Assembly: GCA_037954325.1 (NCBI GenBank)
Contig: JBBMNZ010000035.1
Coordinates: 8,145,001-8,209,000 of the forward strand
Source of the DNA: Fistularia commersonii
Taxonomy: Eukaryota; Chordata; Actinopteri; Syngnathiformes; Fistulariidae
Length of the DNA stretch: 64,000 nt
Reading direction: 5' to 3'
Shown here piece after piece: positions 1-10,900 of this stretch. Position numbers and translations under genes: made by a program. Each line of letters begins with the position of its first letter. Positions within the stretch are counted from its first letter, which is position 1. The notes below the pieces were generated by a model. The model made no database searches. It was given only the letters and a program-made list of their open reading frames with translations, and was not told the DNA's origin.

Positions 1-169
1 GGCCCAGGGCCCCTGCACCATCACAATCACCCACAAGACCCAGGCCCTCATGCTGTACCACAGCGTTGAGCAGACGGATGACGACGACGAATCCAGCGCG
101 TCTGAAACAGAGAGCTCCAACCCTCATGACTCACCGAGGCCTCCAGGGCCAGCTTCCCCTCGTGCTTGA
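1..169 (+). CDS. dgke: dgke 3' end: diacylglycerol kinase epsilon, last codons (partial)
   Basis: The frame gcc-cag-ggc (from base 2) reads 55 codons to a TGA at 167-169. It starts AQGPCTITITHKTQALMLYH and continues SVEQTDDDDESS. This matches the C-terminal end of vertebrate DGKE, which has the same GPCTxTITHKT...EQTDDD pattern; I recognise it from family knowledge, not from a search. DGKE phosphorylates diacylglycerol (preferring arachidonoyl species) to phosphatidic acid in the phosphatidylinositol cycle at membranes. Only the tail after the kinase accessory domain is here; catalytic and C1 domains lie upstream of the window. The tail ends in a Ser/Pro/Glu-rich stretch (ASETESSNPHDSPRPPGP) of low complexity that looks lineage-variable. 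The gene converges on trim25, as DGKE and TRIM25 do in human. Base 1 is the last base of the preceding codon. Confidence 0.88.
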   Translation, partial: AQGPCTITITHKTQALMLYHSVEQTDDDDESSASETESSNPHDSPRPPGPASPRA

Positions 170-1146
170 CCCCCCTCACCCCCCATGTCAGGTGATCTGA
201 AGCCCTTCAAAACATTCTCTCTGTCATGTCTTTGGCCGTCAGTACAATATCAATAGGATTGGGTGTTCTTGTTTACTCTAGTAGGTTTAAACGCCCTCAG
301 ATCATACCCTTTCCCCTTGTATTTGCCTCCTATGTGGTTTTGAGAACTTGAAAGGGGTCGGACCAATTTGTAACCCAGAGCTCAGGTGACTACCCCTCCG
401 CAGGTGGCGCAGTCAGGAGGATTTGAAGGATTTAGCTAAAGATTGACATTCATTTGCATGTTTTCCCCGTACCATACAAAGACTTAATTGACGGAACTGA
501 ATCTATCATATTTTACAGAGTAATGGCTGTTTCCCCCAAATCATCCCAATAAGACATGCAGTGCAAGAAGAATGTTATTATTATGAGTCTCACTGAAGGG
601 ACTTTTTTTTTTTTCGCCTGCATTGCTCAAGAGCACAATCAGTAAGATTTTCTGCGTACAAGCCAAAGGATCTTCACACCTTGACAGAGCTCAATTGTTA
701 AAACTACAACATTGTCAATCACTGGACGTTATTTCATCATGCACTGTCTCAAGTAGTTGCTTAAAAATTGCTGGGTTGTCTGCTAATGACGGTCAGAAGT
801 ATTTAAACTTTCTGATTGACAGAGGCTTTGCCAGAACAGCCCGGCAAAGTTGCGATGTTTGGATGATGTACTGGGCAGACCTTTGTCTTTTCTTATACAC
901 CTTTTCTTCTGTTTACATATGTTGTGTTGCACTGTTTTGGCACTTAAAATTGACAACTTTACACTGCATAGAAATAAGGAGATATTAGCTGCTGCTTATG
1001 GTCAATTATAGTGCTGTGCAATATGAAGATCTTCAATTAAGATACGAGTCATTTCATACATTCTATTTTAGTGCATTTTCTCGCAAAATTACCCTATGCC
1101 TTATGACTTGTCCCCATAATTTCTTATGCAAATTAGCAATATTGGG

Positions 1147-1360
1147 GTGGTGTGGTTCAGGAGGTTAGAGTCGCCGTCCTCAGAACCGAACAGTCCTGGT
1201 TCGATTCCTACGCACCTCCGAGCCCGTCAGTGTCGTTGAGCAAGAAACTGAACCCCAAAGCGCTAACTTGGTGCTGCTTAGTGGCTGCCAACTGCTCATG
1301 GTTAATCCATAATGGGTTGAATGCAAAGATGTTAATAGCTCGCAAAAGAATAATAAAGTA
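1147..1360 (+). repeat. tRNA-derived SINE, + orientation
   Basis: The head carries a pol III A-box-like block (gtggttcaggaggttagag) and a near-perfect B box, ggttcgattcc (1199-1209). A body follows containing tgctcatggttaat, and an A-rich tail holds AATAAA at 1352-1357. The same head and body order recurs in reverse orientation near 3.3-3.5 kb, which shows it is a dispersed family. It is not a functional tRNA, because the cloverleaf cannot be completed. Borders are approximate. Confidence 0.7.
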
Positions 1361-3284
1361 CAAAAAAATTGGAAAAAAGAACGACTTTAACTGTTGAAAA
1401 TTACTTTGTTATCCTTTTGACACAGCAAGGCAATACACTGCTTAAAAACCTTTTATTTAGCAACAGTGGGGACAAACAGAACCTTTTTCAATCAACCCAC
1501 ATCATGTCACATTGCACAGCACTATACAGTATTATTCTTGTACAAGATATTCAATTGTTACACAAATTGAGTTTTCAATGTCATCCTCAATTTCACCACT
1601 AGATGCCAGCGTAAACTAATAATCCACCCTGGTAGCTTGGATCTGCTGTGAGAACCCTTTACTCAGTATGGGTCAGGTGATATTCACAGTTTAGTGTCAT
1701 TTAGTGCATGTTCTCTGTGCTCTGCATAATGTTTGGAATGCTCATTTAATTGTTGCCTATGTGTGGGGAAGATTCATTTTAAATAAGCCAAAAACAAAAT
1801 GGGCTGCTATTGCCCATAGCCACTTTATAGAAGTCTTTAGGAGGCTGAGCATAAATTATAAATAGCTGCATGTGCTAATTCCAGCTAAGAATGCAGATCC
1901 TTGGCAGGTAAATAAGAGGATAACTTATTTTATTATCCTGTATTTGACTGCTCAATGGCACTTATTTGGTAAAAGGTCAGATGGCATGTATTTGGACTTT
2001 TACCTTATCCATGTTTACCAGAGCGTGCATTGTGCCGAACATGCCCGCTGAATGACTTTGGCCCTGTTCACGGCACCACCCCAGATCTGCTTGTCAGAGT
2101 TAGCTTCTTTTGTGATGTAACGTGCTCATTTAGTAGGGAGTGAGTCCGAGAAATGCGTGCCACTCAACCGGCAGGTTAGAGGTGTAACTCCCCAAATATT
2201 TTTTTCCCTCTCTACCTCAAGGCAATTTTAAGTTTGATGCAAAAGAGCGAAAAAAAGAAAGGGGGAAAAAAAGGGGGAGTGCTGTTATTTCATACTGAAT
2301 GAATCAGACCTACAGATAAATTAATCCGGATTTGAAACTCATCTAACCACCAATGGTTTGACAAGCACAAGAGCTGAAAGCTTTTGTCACCGTGACTACA
2401 CCAAAAGAAGGCAACTGCTGATTGTGTACATTTATAATATTCTGTACTGCAGATACTTAAGGGTGTATCGTATCTAACGTGTTATCAAAAGTGATGCATA
2501 ATAAGGAGTGATGTTTAAGATGGGCCAAGCCCTGCTGAAGGGGGGGGACGTCCAAAATATTGCACTAAGAATCGTTAATTTTGATAGTAACATAGCATTT
2601 CATCTGGTTGTATTGACTTTTTTTTTTTGCAGTAAATACAGTTCAGGATATCTTTTCAGTAGGTTGCTAATTGACTTTCTTTTTTCTTTTTCTGGTGAGA
2701 AGAGATGGGATATGAATGTGATTGTTAAGGACGGGAGGGGAGGCCCTGACACAAATCTAGTCTTTTATCTGTTATTTACATGTTGTTATTTTACCATGTG
2801 ACGTTCTAGATTTTAAATGCTAGTTTGTAATTAATATCAGTTGAGTCAGTCACATTTTACCTGTTCAGTGTTTATCTTTGGATGATGCTCTTGGCACTGA
2901 GCTTTAGCTTTCACTGTGTTGTGCGCACCAAACATGCTGAAAATGACACTGTTTTTGTCAAAACTGCATCCGTTAACCCCAACGGTTGATTCGAATGTGT
3001 GGAAAATGTCAGGTCAACCAGGATGCTCCTGTAAGCAATTGTCTGCTAAATAGGGGAGAAAAAATAATTTTGATGGTAATCCATTTATGGGGTTTACAAA
3101 GAAGGTCATAAAGCGGGTTCTGACAATTTGACACTTGAGTGTCAAATACTCATTTTGACGGAAGTGAATGTAACGAAGCGATGTTTTTGAATTTGAAGAC
3201 ATTCCCATAAATATTTTCATACTGAAGTTTTGCCCCTGTATTTATTACTGAGGAAGTGGGATCGGAGAAAGGCCTTTTATTGTC

Positions 3285-3470
3285 ACATTCAGCAAAATTC
3301 AACCACTTCATTTAACCTGTCGTGGTGCAACCATGAGCAGAAGGCAGCTACTGAGCAGCGCCAGGCTCAGTGTCTTGCACTTCGGCTGGCTGGGAGGAGC
3401 ATGGGAATCGAACCAGGTATCCTCAGTTCCAAGGACTTAACCACACCGCTTCGCCCAGATAATCTAGTCA
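3285..3470 (-). repeat. tRNA-derived SINE, - orientation
   Basis: On the - strand the element reads gcggtgtggttaagtcc, then a B box seen on the + strand as gggaatcgaacc (3403-3414), then a body with tgctcatggttgcacc, and an A-rich end. Head, B box and body align in order with the SINE at about 1147-1360, so these are two diverged copies of one family in opposite orientation, about 2 kb apart in the dgke-trim25 intergenic region. Confidence 0.65.
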
Positions 3471-6400
3471 TGATGCAACTCTGGTGTGTATTTCTTACCA
3501 ATTTTATTTGACACACTAAATCACAACCTTTAAGACATTCAGAGTCAAAGTGAGAAGAACACAACAACAGAAAGAGCATTAGCTTCAACAGTAAAGCTAT
3601 ACAGCATTCAATGAGATCCTGCACAGTTAGCAAGTTATAAGAGAATATGTTTTTCTTTGGGTTTAACTTTAACATGAACTTTAAACTTTGTTAATCATGG
3701 ATTGAAAAAAAAAAAAAAAACAGAACTATAAACCCAAACTACCATACTACTTTTATAGTAATACAATTGAAGTCACAAGTAATTATGTGCACATCAAAAA
3801 ACATTATCCAGAGTGAGGAAGTGTATGATGACAATTATTTACTTTCAAGCTTTGCTGTGTTTGCATGTTCTCTCAATTCTGAGATCATGTTTTGGTTTTA
3901 CAACATGGTTTGGTGCTTTATCAATTCAAACAAGACAGCCAAAACTTATGTAAGATTCGTTTACCCCACAAAATCACATGTAAATCATTAATACACTTCT
4001 TGAGTGAACTTGAACTCAGAATGATCTGAAAGCAACAGAACAAATCAAACTAGCTGAAATTCTGGCTTGTATGTTAATGCATCAACACACATGCTGTACA
4101 AGGGAGTTTATTTGGAGAGGGGAGATATTGTTCCTTTACTGTGACAGCTGTGCCAATGGGTTGGGCACCTGGGACATACCGAGATCCAATAACATTCCCG
4201 ATAAACCTGTCCCAACCTAGACAAGCCCTGTCAACACCCTGAAACCGATGTCTAAAATGTTGTCAACGATACAGGGCTCAGTAAATGAAGCACCTAAGTA
4301 AACACCTCAGTTGCAACGAGATCGTCAGAGCTATGCTTTGATTAAAAGATACCGCTGCCTTGATACCTTGGTTCAACTGCAATACAGCCAGAGAGAGGAA
4401 GATAATACTCTGGAGTATTTTAAAAGTCACATTTTCCTCCACCTTGTCATTTTTTTCTCCCATTGTAGATAAACAGCAACAACAACAACAGATAGTTTGG
4501 CTTATCTTTAACAGGCAGAAAAAAAGAAAACGCACTACTCAGGGAAAACTTCCACTTTAAAAAAAAAAAGGATTACAGCTCCAATGGCCAAAGTCTCTCA
4601 GCTCAGTTTCAAATGATCCAATTACATTAAAAACACGTTTATGCTTTAAAAGGTGATAGCAAGCCAACAAGCACAGAGTCCCTATACACTGCGACCGGTG
4701 CGTTAATGTTGAAGGCAGGTGCCATGCGATTGTTATCCGTGCGATCTCAGCAAGGTTGTAATAATCTGGCATGACACAGGACACCTTGGTTAAACTGGCG
4801 TGGCGGAAGAAATCTAAAATACCTCTGTGTTTAGCGATGTCACACCAGGGTGTGAATATGAAACTTGTATGACCGGACTGGGCTGACTTTCACTTGAAGT
4901 CCACAGCCAAGCGCAGTCATACAACTAGCAGCTGCTGGAATCATCTGAGCAGTGTATACTCAGAAAATACACCATAAGTTGCACCAACCTCACTGTTTTT
5001 AAGTAATGGTAAGTTCATTGAAAAGGAGCATATGCAATGTGCGGGGTGTTGTGCATTACTGCAAGTACTTTTCACAGTTTTCAAGTGGGAAAGTATCCCC
5101 CACATTCCTGACTTTGCCTGATATATTAGTGCTCATCAATTCCCTTGTTAGTCAAACGAACACATTCCTAACATAAAACACATTCATGTTATGTGAGTTC
5201 AGCAAGTTGTGTTATAACTGACTATCAGATCATTTTGTTGTTTGCTGTTCATACCGGTGTCATTCCACACATAAGGGTTCCCTTGAACACAGTAGTGACT
5301 GAGAAATCATCCTTTGTTGGTATTAAAGCATTATTTGTAAGAACAGAGTTGTGCTGGACAAGGAATATCAAATTTAACAGTGGAAATCAAAAAGTAACTC
5401 ATTTAAGACACGGCCTTAAAGAAGTTATGTTTTCAAAGCTAAATGTGGTTTAACAATGAGAAAAAAAGTTTTCCCCAGGTTCTGCTCAGATGGATGAGAA
5501 AAATGCCCTTCAACTACTTGGAATAAATAGTCACCTCCAAGTACAGAGTTGATTGTCAAGTATGACTCAGCGATTGATAGATATGGATCACCAATCAATT
5601 ACCTCATAAGTCATTGCGCCTGAGCCTTTGCCAGCTGATCAAGACGTCACTCGAGTTGATTTGAGATAAGATGTTGAGTTGAAAAACAAACTATGCTTTA
5701 GCCTGGAGCACCGCACCCATATAATCACTGTGCAAATAAGCACAACTGACAATCAACACAAGCCAGAATCAAAATATTAACTCCTGTAAAACAGCTCTTA
5801 CAAAACACGCAGTCTATGTGGTATTTCATTATTAACAAGCCGTATTTTCAAGGTTAGAAATCAGAACTTGTGTTGCATGTCTCACACCAGTCTTAAAATC
5901 ATTAAAACCAGCAGAACCACACAGGAGGTGACCTTGCAGGACGTACGGATAATCGTCGTCCACTACATTAACTCAACTGGGTTTTTTCAGAGAGCGACCA
6001 GCTGATCGCTCACCACAATCCCAAGCACGAGTCTATGCTGTAAAAAGTCATGCTTGCAGTTTTGAGGATTTCGACTCAACACCCTGCAACTCTCAGCATT
6101 CTTCCTCTTTTTACAATCTATTGCTCTATTATTCTTACGACATAGATAATCTAAGTGCCCGCCCAAACAGCCCCACATTTTGTATTGTAATGTCAAAACA
6201 TGATGACGAGTATCTGACAGCATATTGAGTCACTCCTTACCAGACACTTTACACACAGAGTCTAAAGAACTCTTGTACGTGCTGGTATGCAACGTACAAA
6301 CGAAGCCAGTTTCTGCTCCTTCTACCTTTAACGGCACATGCATGCGTAAAGAAGGAAAAGCAATTTATAATTTACACTCAAATGCCATATTTTCTTTCCA

Positions 6401-6675
6401 AAAAATAGAATAATAAACTAAAATAATTACCTGGCTACAGGTGGTTAAAGATTAGGCTTGAGTGCAACCTTTGGTTGCACAGATTTACGTGATGTCCAAG
6501 CCAATTTCACAAGTTCAAAAGGGGCACAAGATTTTTATTTTAGGATCATATTCTGGTCAAAAACCTCTGTTTGTAACTGTAAATGTACTTCTTTACTGAA
6601 CTTGCAAAGAGAGGTCCTGCAATGACAACCTGGAAAACTGGGTCCAGTATAACATGGTCAGGTTTACTGGACTTA

Positions 6676-7385
6676 AACGTCAGCCATCCATCCGCCGCTT
6701 ATCTAGAATCGGGTCGAGGGGGCAGCAGCTGGTGTAGACCTCCTTCTCCCCCACCACATGGTCCGCCACTTCTGGGGGGACCGAAATTCTCACCCTATCT
6801 CTAAGGGAGAGTCCTGCTACCCAACGGAGAGGACTCATTTCAGCTGCTTGCATCCACAATCCCGTTCTTTCGGTCACTACCCGAACCTGGTGACCGTAGG
6901 TGAGGGTAGGAACGTAGATCGATCGGTAAATTTAGAGCTTCGCCTTTTGTCTTAGCTCCCTCTTCACCACGACAGAGTCGGCATCGCTGCAGACGCCGCA
7001 CCGACCTGCCTGTTGATCTCCCGCTCCATCCTTCCCTCACTCGTGAACAAGACCCAGACATACTTGAACACCAATCGGGGCGGGACCTCTTCCCCGACCG
7101 GGAGTAGGCATTCCACCCTTTTCCAGTTGAGCACCAAATCTCGGATTTAGTGGTATTGATCCTCATCCCGGCCGCTTCTCGGCTGCGAACCGCTCCAGTG
7201 AGCTCTGGCGATCATGGCTTGATGAAGCAAACAGAACCACATCATCTGCAAAAAGCAGAGACTCGATCCTGCGGCCACCGAACCGGATCCCCTCGACGCC
7301 CAGGCTGCGCCTAGAAATTCTGTCCATGAAAGTTATAATCAGAATCTGTGACAAAGGGCAGCCCTGGCGGAGTCCAACTCTCACC
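6676..7385 (-). mobile_element. broken non-LTR retrotransposon (LINE) reverse transcriptase
   Basis: Read on the - strand, the block starting at 7384 gives RVGLRQGCPLSQILIITFMD, RISRRSLGVEGIRF and SLLFADDVVLFASS. These are the RT palm region with the catalytic FADD box. Further downstream in another frame are AAEMSPLRWVAGLSLRDRVR and a tail rich in GGATGG. Several frameshifts and a deleted middle show a dead copy. The GC-rich composition contrasts with the AT-rich flanks, as expected for a later insertion. The clade is not certain; it resembles the fish LINEs that end in a GGATG-type tail. Confidence 0.8.
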
Positions 7386-7876
7386 GGAAAGAGGTCTGAC
7401 TAACAACTGGCGTAAGCGCCAGCGCTTTTAGTCTGACTGACACAGTCACTTTGTATAAGAGTGGGAGGAGACATCTTTACAAATTAGAAGTCAGTAAGGA
7501 TATTTCACATCGGTCCATGCGTAGAGGTGTCAGGACTCCATACAGGAGATATTCATTAACAAACTGATCTTGAGATTGTTCTGTTGAGATGAAGATTCAT
7601 CCAACCGAACAAATTTTTTGATACCCGCTTCAAATATGGGAACCGCTAATGTGTTGGTTGGGGGGGGGGGGCTGATGATTTGGAAAAACTATTTGATTTC
7701 AAGCTAGGTCATTAAATATGATCAGAAAAACTTTGGATGCAGACTATGTACAAGTTAATGTTGATCACTGTTCCCTCCAAGCCGCGCGTTTGCGGAATCA
7801 CGCAGTGCTCCAGCAAGTCTATGCTGCGCATGAAATAAAATCCAAGATGAACTATAAATAAAATAAATGTATTACA

Positions 7877-7882
7877 TTTATT
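7877..7882 (-). terminator. candidate trim25 polyadenylation signal
   Basis: The + strand tttatt here is AATAAA on the - strand, about 100 nt after the trim25 stop codon. It is the first such hexamer downstream of the stop. Cleavage site and GU-rich element were not verified. Confidence 0.5.
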
Positions 7883-7983
7883 CATAGTTCAGTATTGCTG
7901 TGCGCGGAGAACATTGGAGCAGCGCGCGATTGCGCAAACGCACGGCTAAGCAGGAACATCGGTGCTGATGTAGCTTATAGCCT

Positions 7984-10900
7984 TCAAGCGTTCAGCTTGC
8001 ACAATGAGATGGAGGAGTCACTTGAGAAAATCCAGAAAGCTGGATACACTGGTTGTGAAAAGGAAAACACAAATGTGTGGATGGGATATGCTCGGTCCGC
8101 CACGTTGAAGAATGTGGCACTGCCCGCCTCATAATCCAACAACACACCCACACGCTTCGTATTAAGATTGGTGAGCTGGGTCTCATTATTGCCATGCCAG
8201 GCAGACAGCTTTCCATTAAACCACTCCACACACCAAGACTGACTATTGCGGCCCAAGCGACTGGCAGAACCTTTGCGGTCAATGCTGTCGTAGGCAAAAC
8301 CTATGGCAATGAAGTTGCTGCTGCTCATTTTGACTTCCCAGTAGTGTCGCCCGCTGGAAAAACCCTGCAAAGTTAGCACTTGGGAACAGGTGGAAAAGCG
8401 TGCAGCACAGTCGTCGTAGTTTGCCTGTTCATCTGACACGGAGGCTTTTGTGAATTTTTCGCTCAATGTGATGCGTCTGTGGGCCGTCTTCCGATCCAAA
8501 GTGAGTGCTGCACTATCTAGTTAAACAAAAAGGAACGGATTTGCACGATAAGCTGCTTCTACACACAAATTAGGATATCGCTAACTGTCTTGCACTTACA
8601 TTTGAGGAGTTCCGATCTTTTTTCACCAATTACAATGCTCGGAGTAAGGTCGGACTTTTCTAAAACAGAGGACAAGAGAAATGACTTCATTGAACATGTA
8701 GATCTCTAGATTTGCTGTCTGAAAGGGAGACATTTATAATCCTTTGGATTTTCACAATACATTTCTGCAGGCAGCATCTACCTTGTATCACTTTTACTTC
8801 AGATAATTCCAGCAGGTTTTCCATTGAACGGTGCATATTCTTACGTCCCCTACTCTTATCTCGTGCCTGGGTGGGCTTTTTGACTGGCTCTGAAGAAAAA
8901 CATTTAATTTGTGACAGCAATAAAATGTTACACACATTTTTTGGCATAATTAATTGTGAAATTCATATCTACAGTAGAACCTTGGCTTAAAAATCTGAAT
9001 TTGTTCTTGGACTCCGTTTGCAAACCGAATCAAATTCTCCCATTGAAATCAACGTAAATCCAATCTATCCATCCTCCAAACCCAAATAAACAGACTAACC
9101 GTAATTATGACTCTGTTTCTGGCATTCTTTCTCTCCTTGCCAGCGCCTGTACTCTGCGCTTCCTCCTGTAAATCGGCAAAAGTAAAGCCTTCCCCCATGA
9201 GACCCTTGCTAACGCTATCTCCAGCAAGATGTCTTTTACTCATCCAAATTTACTATCACGTTTCGAATTCTTCTGAGACTTGAGACTTTTGTTCGCGAAC
9301 GTAGTCACGCCTTTAGCCACATCAACTGTCCGCGGCGCATCTTTGTTCTTCAGGACAAATGGTTGACATAGCCATGTCGTAGTGCTTGGCAAGATCTGTA
9401 ACATGAACACCACTCTCACGTCTAGCGATCATTTCCTTCTTAAGATGGACTATAATTCTTTTTCTTTACACTGAGCATTCATAACTTTTTGGGAGCCACA
9501 ATGAGGGCTAACCTAGTGGAAAAAAAGCACGAGAACAGGAGGACACAACGATGAACGATGTAAATAACGCAAAACAACATGCACGACCGCTACGATACAA
9601 GTTTGTTTTTTGTGGCGATGCAACGAGGCTTGCTCGCAGCTCAATTCAAAAATTGATTGAAAACTCTGTTCAAAAGCCAATTTGTTTTCCTGATATTGTA
9701 AGCCGAGGTTCTACTGTCCTTAGTTATATCCCTACAAACATAGTAATAGCAAGAAGAGTAGTGATAACAGGTTGATTAGACGTTAGATAAATGGTGCACA
9801 AAGATTTTATCTTTCATTAAAAGTCAAGCTGGGCTCCGCTTCCAGCACAGCACCAGACTAGCCTTTACAAAAATAAAAAACATGTCTGTCCATTATTTGA
9901 CTGACAAATGACAAAATCTACTGTGTAGATGTACTGTGTTTCCAGATCCACGTTTAAAAGAAAAATGTCAATTGGAATAGCTCGTATCTTTGATGATCGT
10001 GCAACTGGCAATGTTAATATTGGCATCGGTATCAGTTGACATGCATGTTTAAAAATGGCAGTTGCACAGCCGCCCTTTTCACTGCGCAGAGAACATGTTT
10101 GAAATAAAAAACATGAATATATGAAGCTGTGCTTGAATCGCCAAGTATTGAATGCAAAATAGCAAGGTGCATTTATGCATATAACGAGGTCTAGTTATGT
10201 ATTCATTTTTTTTTTTATATAATACATATAGTTGGGGGTCCCTGCTCCATCTCTCTAGCAATTTGGGGATCCTTGGCCTGAAAAAATGTTCAAAGACCCC
10301 TGACTTAAGTGAAAGGCACGCTAACTTGCAAGTGTGAGAGGACAGCTGTGGCGCCTTACATAGTTTCTATTTGGACACAAAACTTGCACTTATTGCATAT
10401 TTAAACTCCTCAATCCACAGTCTGCATGGGAGAAAGCAATTATAGCAGCAGGTGAGAGTAATCTTTATTTCAGCTCTAGCCCCACCATGCCCCTCAACTA
10501 CACGATAGGCAGAATAAATAAATCCATGCATTTATTTGTGTTCTTCTCTTATCGCTTCTCATTTGTACAGAACTTTGATGGAAAGCGCTCAAAATGTTGT
10601 TATTTTGTTCACAACTATTTTTTACCAAAAATGGACAATTCCGCTTGAGTTATGGTATACATAAACTATTGACGAAAATTAAAATATTGTTGGAAATTAG
10701 ACTGATGTCAAGAGTGTTTACAATTGATAATATAAAAAAGAAAAGAGATTTTAAATTTTTTTTTCTTACTTCACCTCAGTCTTCCAGTACACGGATTCTG
10801 TCCCTGAGAAAGGAGGGTGGTTTCTATCTACTGAAAAATGGTTGATGTTCCCGTTCCAGGCTGATGCTCTTGGAGCAGTGGCAAGAACACAACAGCGTTC

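Larger units (their letters stand above)
170..7876. other. dgke 3' flank / dgke-trim25 intergenic region
   Basis: This stretch lies between the dgke stop and the trim25 polyadenylation signal. It probably begins with the dgke 3' UTR, but no convincing poly(A) signal marks its end: the first AATAAA on the + strand (1352-1357) sits in the tail of a SINE. No spliced or conserved protein could be read. Open frames here are short and AT-biased. Recognisable contents are two tRNA-derived SINEs (about 1147-1360 and 3285-3470) and a broken LINE reverse transcriptase on the - strand (6676-7385). The spans 1.4-3.2, 3.7-6.4 and 7.4-7.9 kb show nothing I can name apart from an 11-base G run near 7661. 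Confidence 0.6.

Noticed and set aside
1190..1215. Possible tRNA gene from the B box
   Set aside because: No complete cloverleaf; the same block recurs inverted at 3.4 kb with a SINE body and tail.
1596..1609. Third CTCF-like motif (ccactagatgccag)
   Set aside because: One mismatch in the critical GGC core.
8077..8376. Open frame on the + strand
   Set aside because: Antisense of the trim25 SPRY exon, with no family features of its own.
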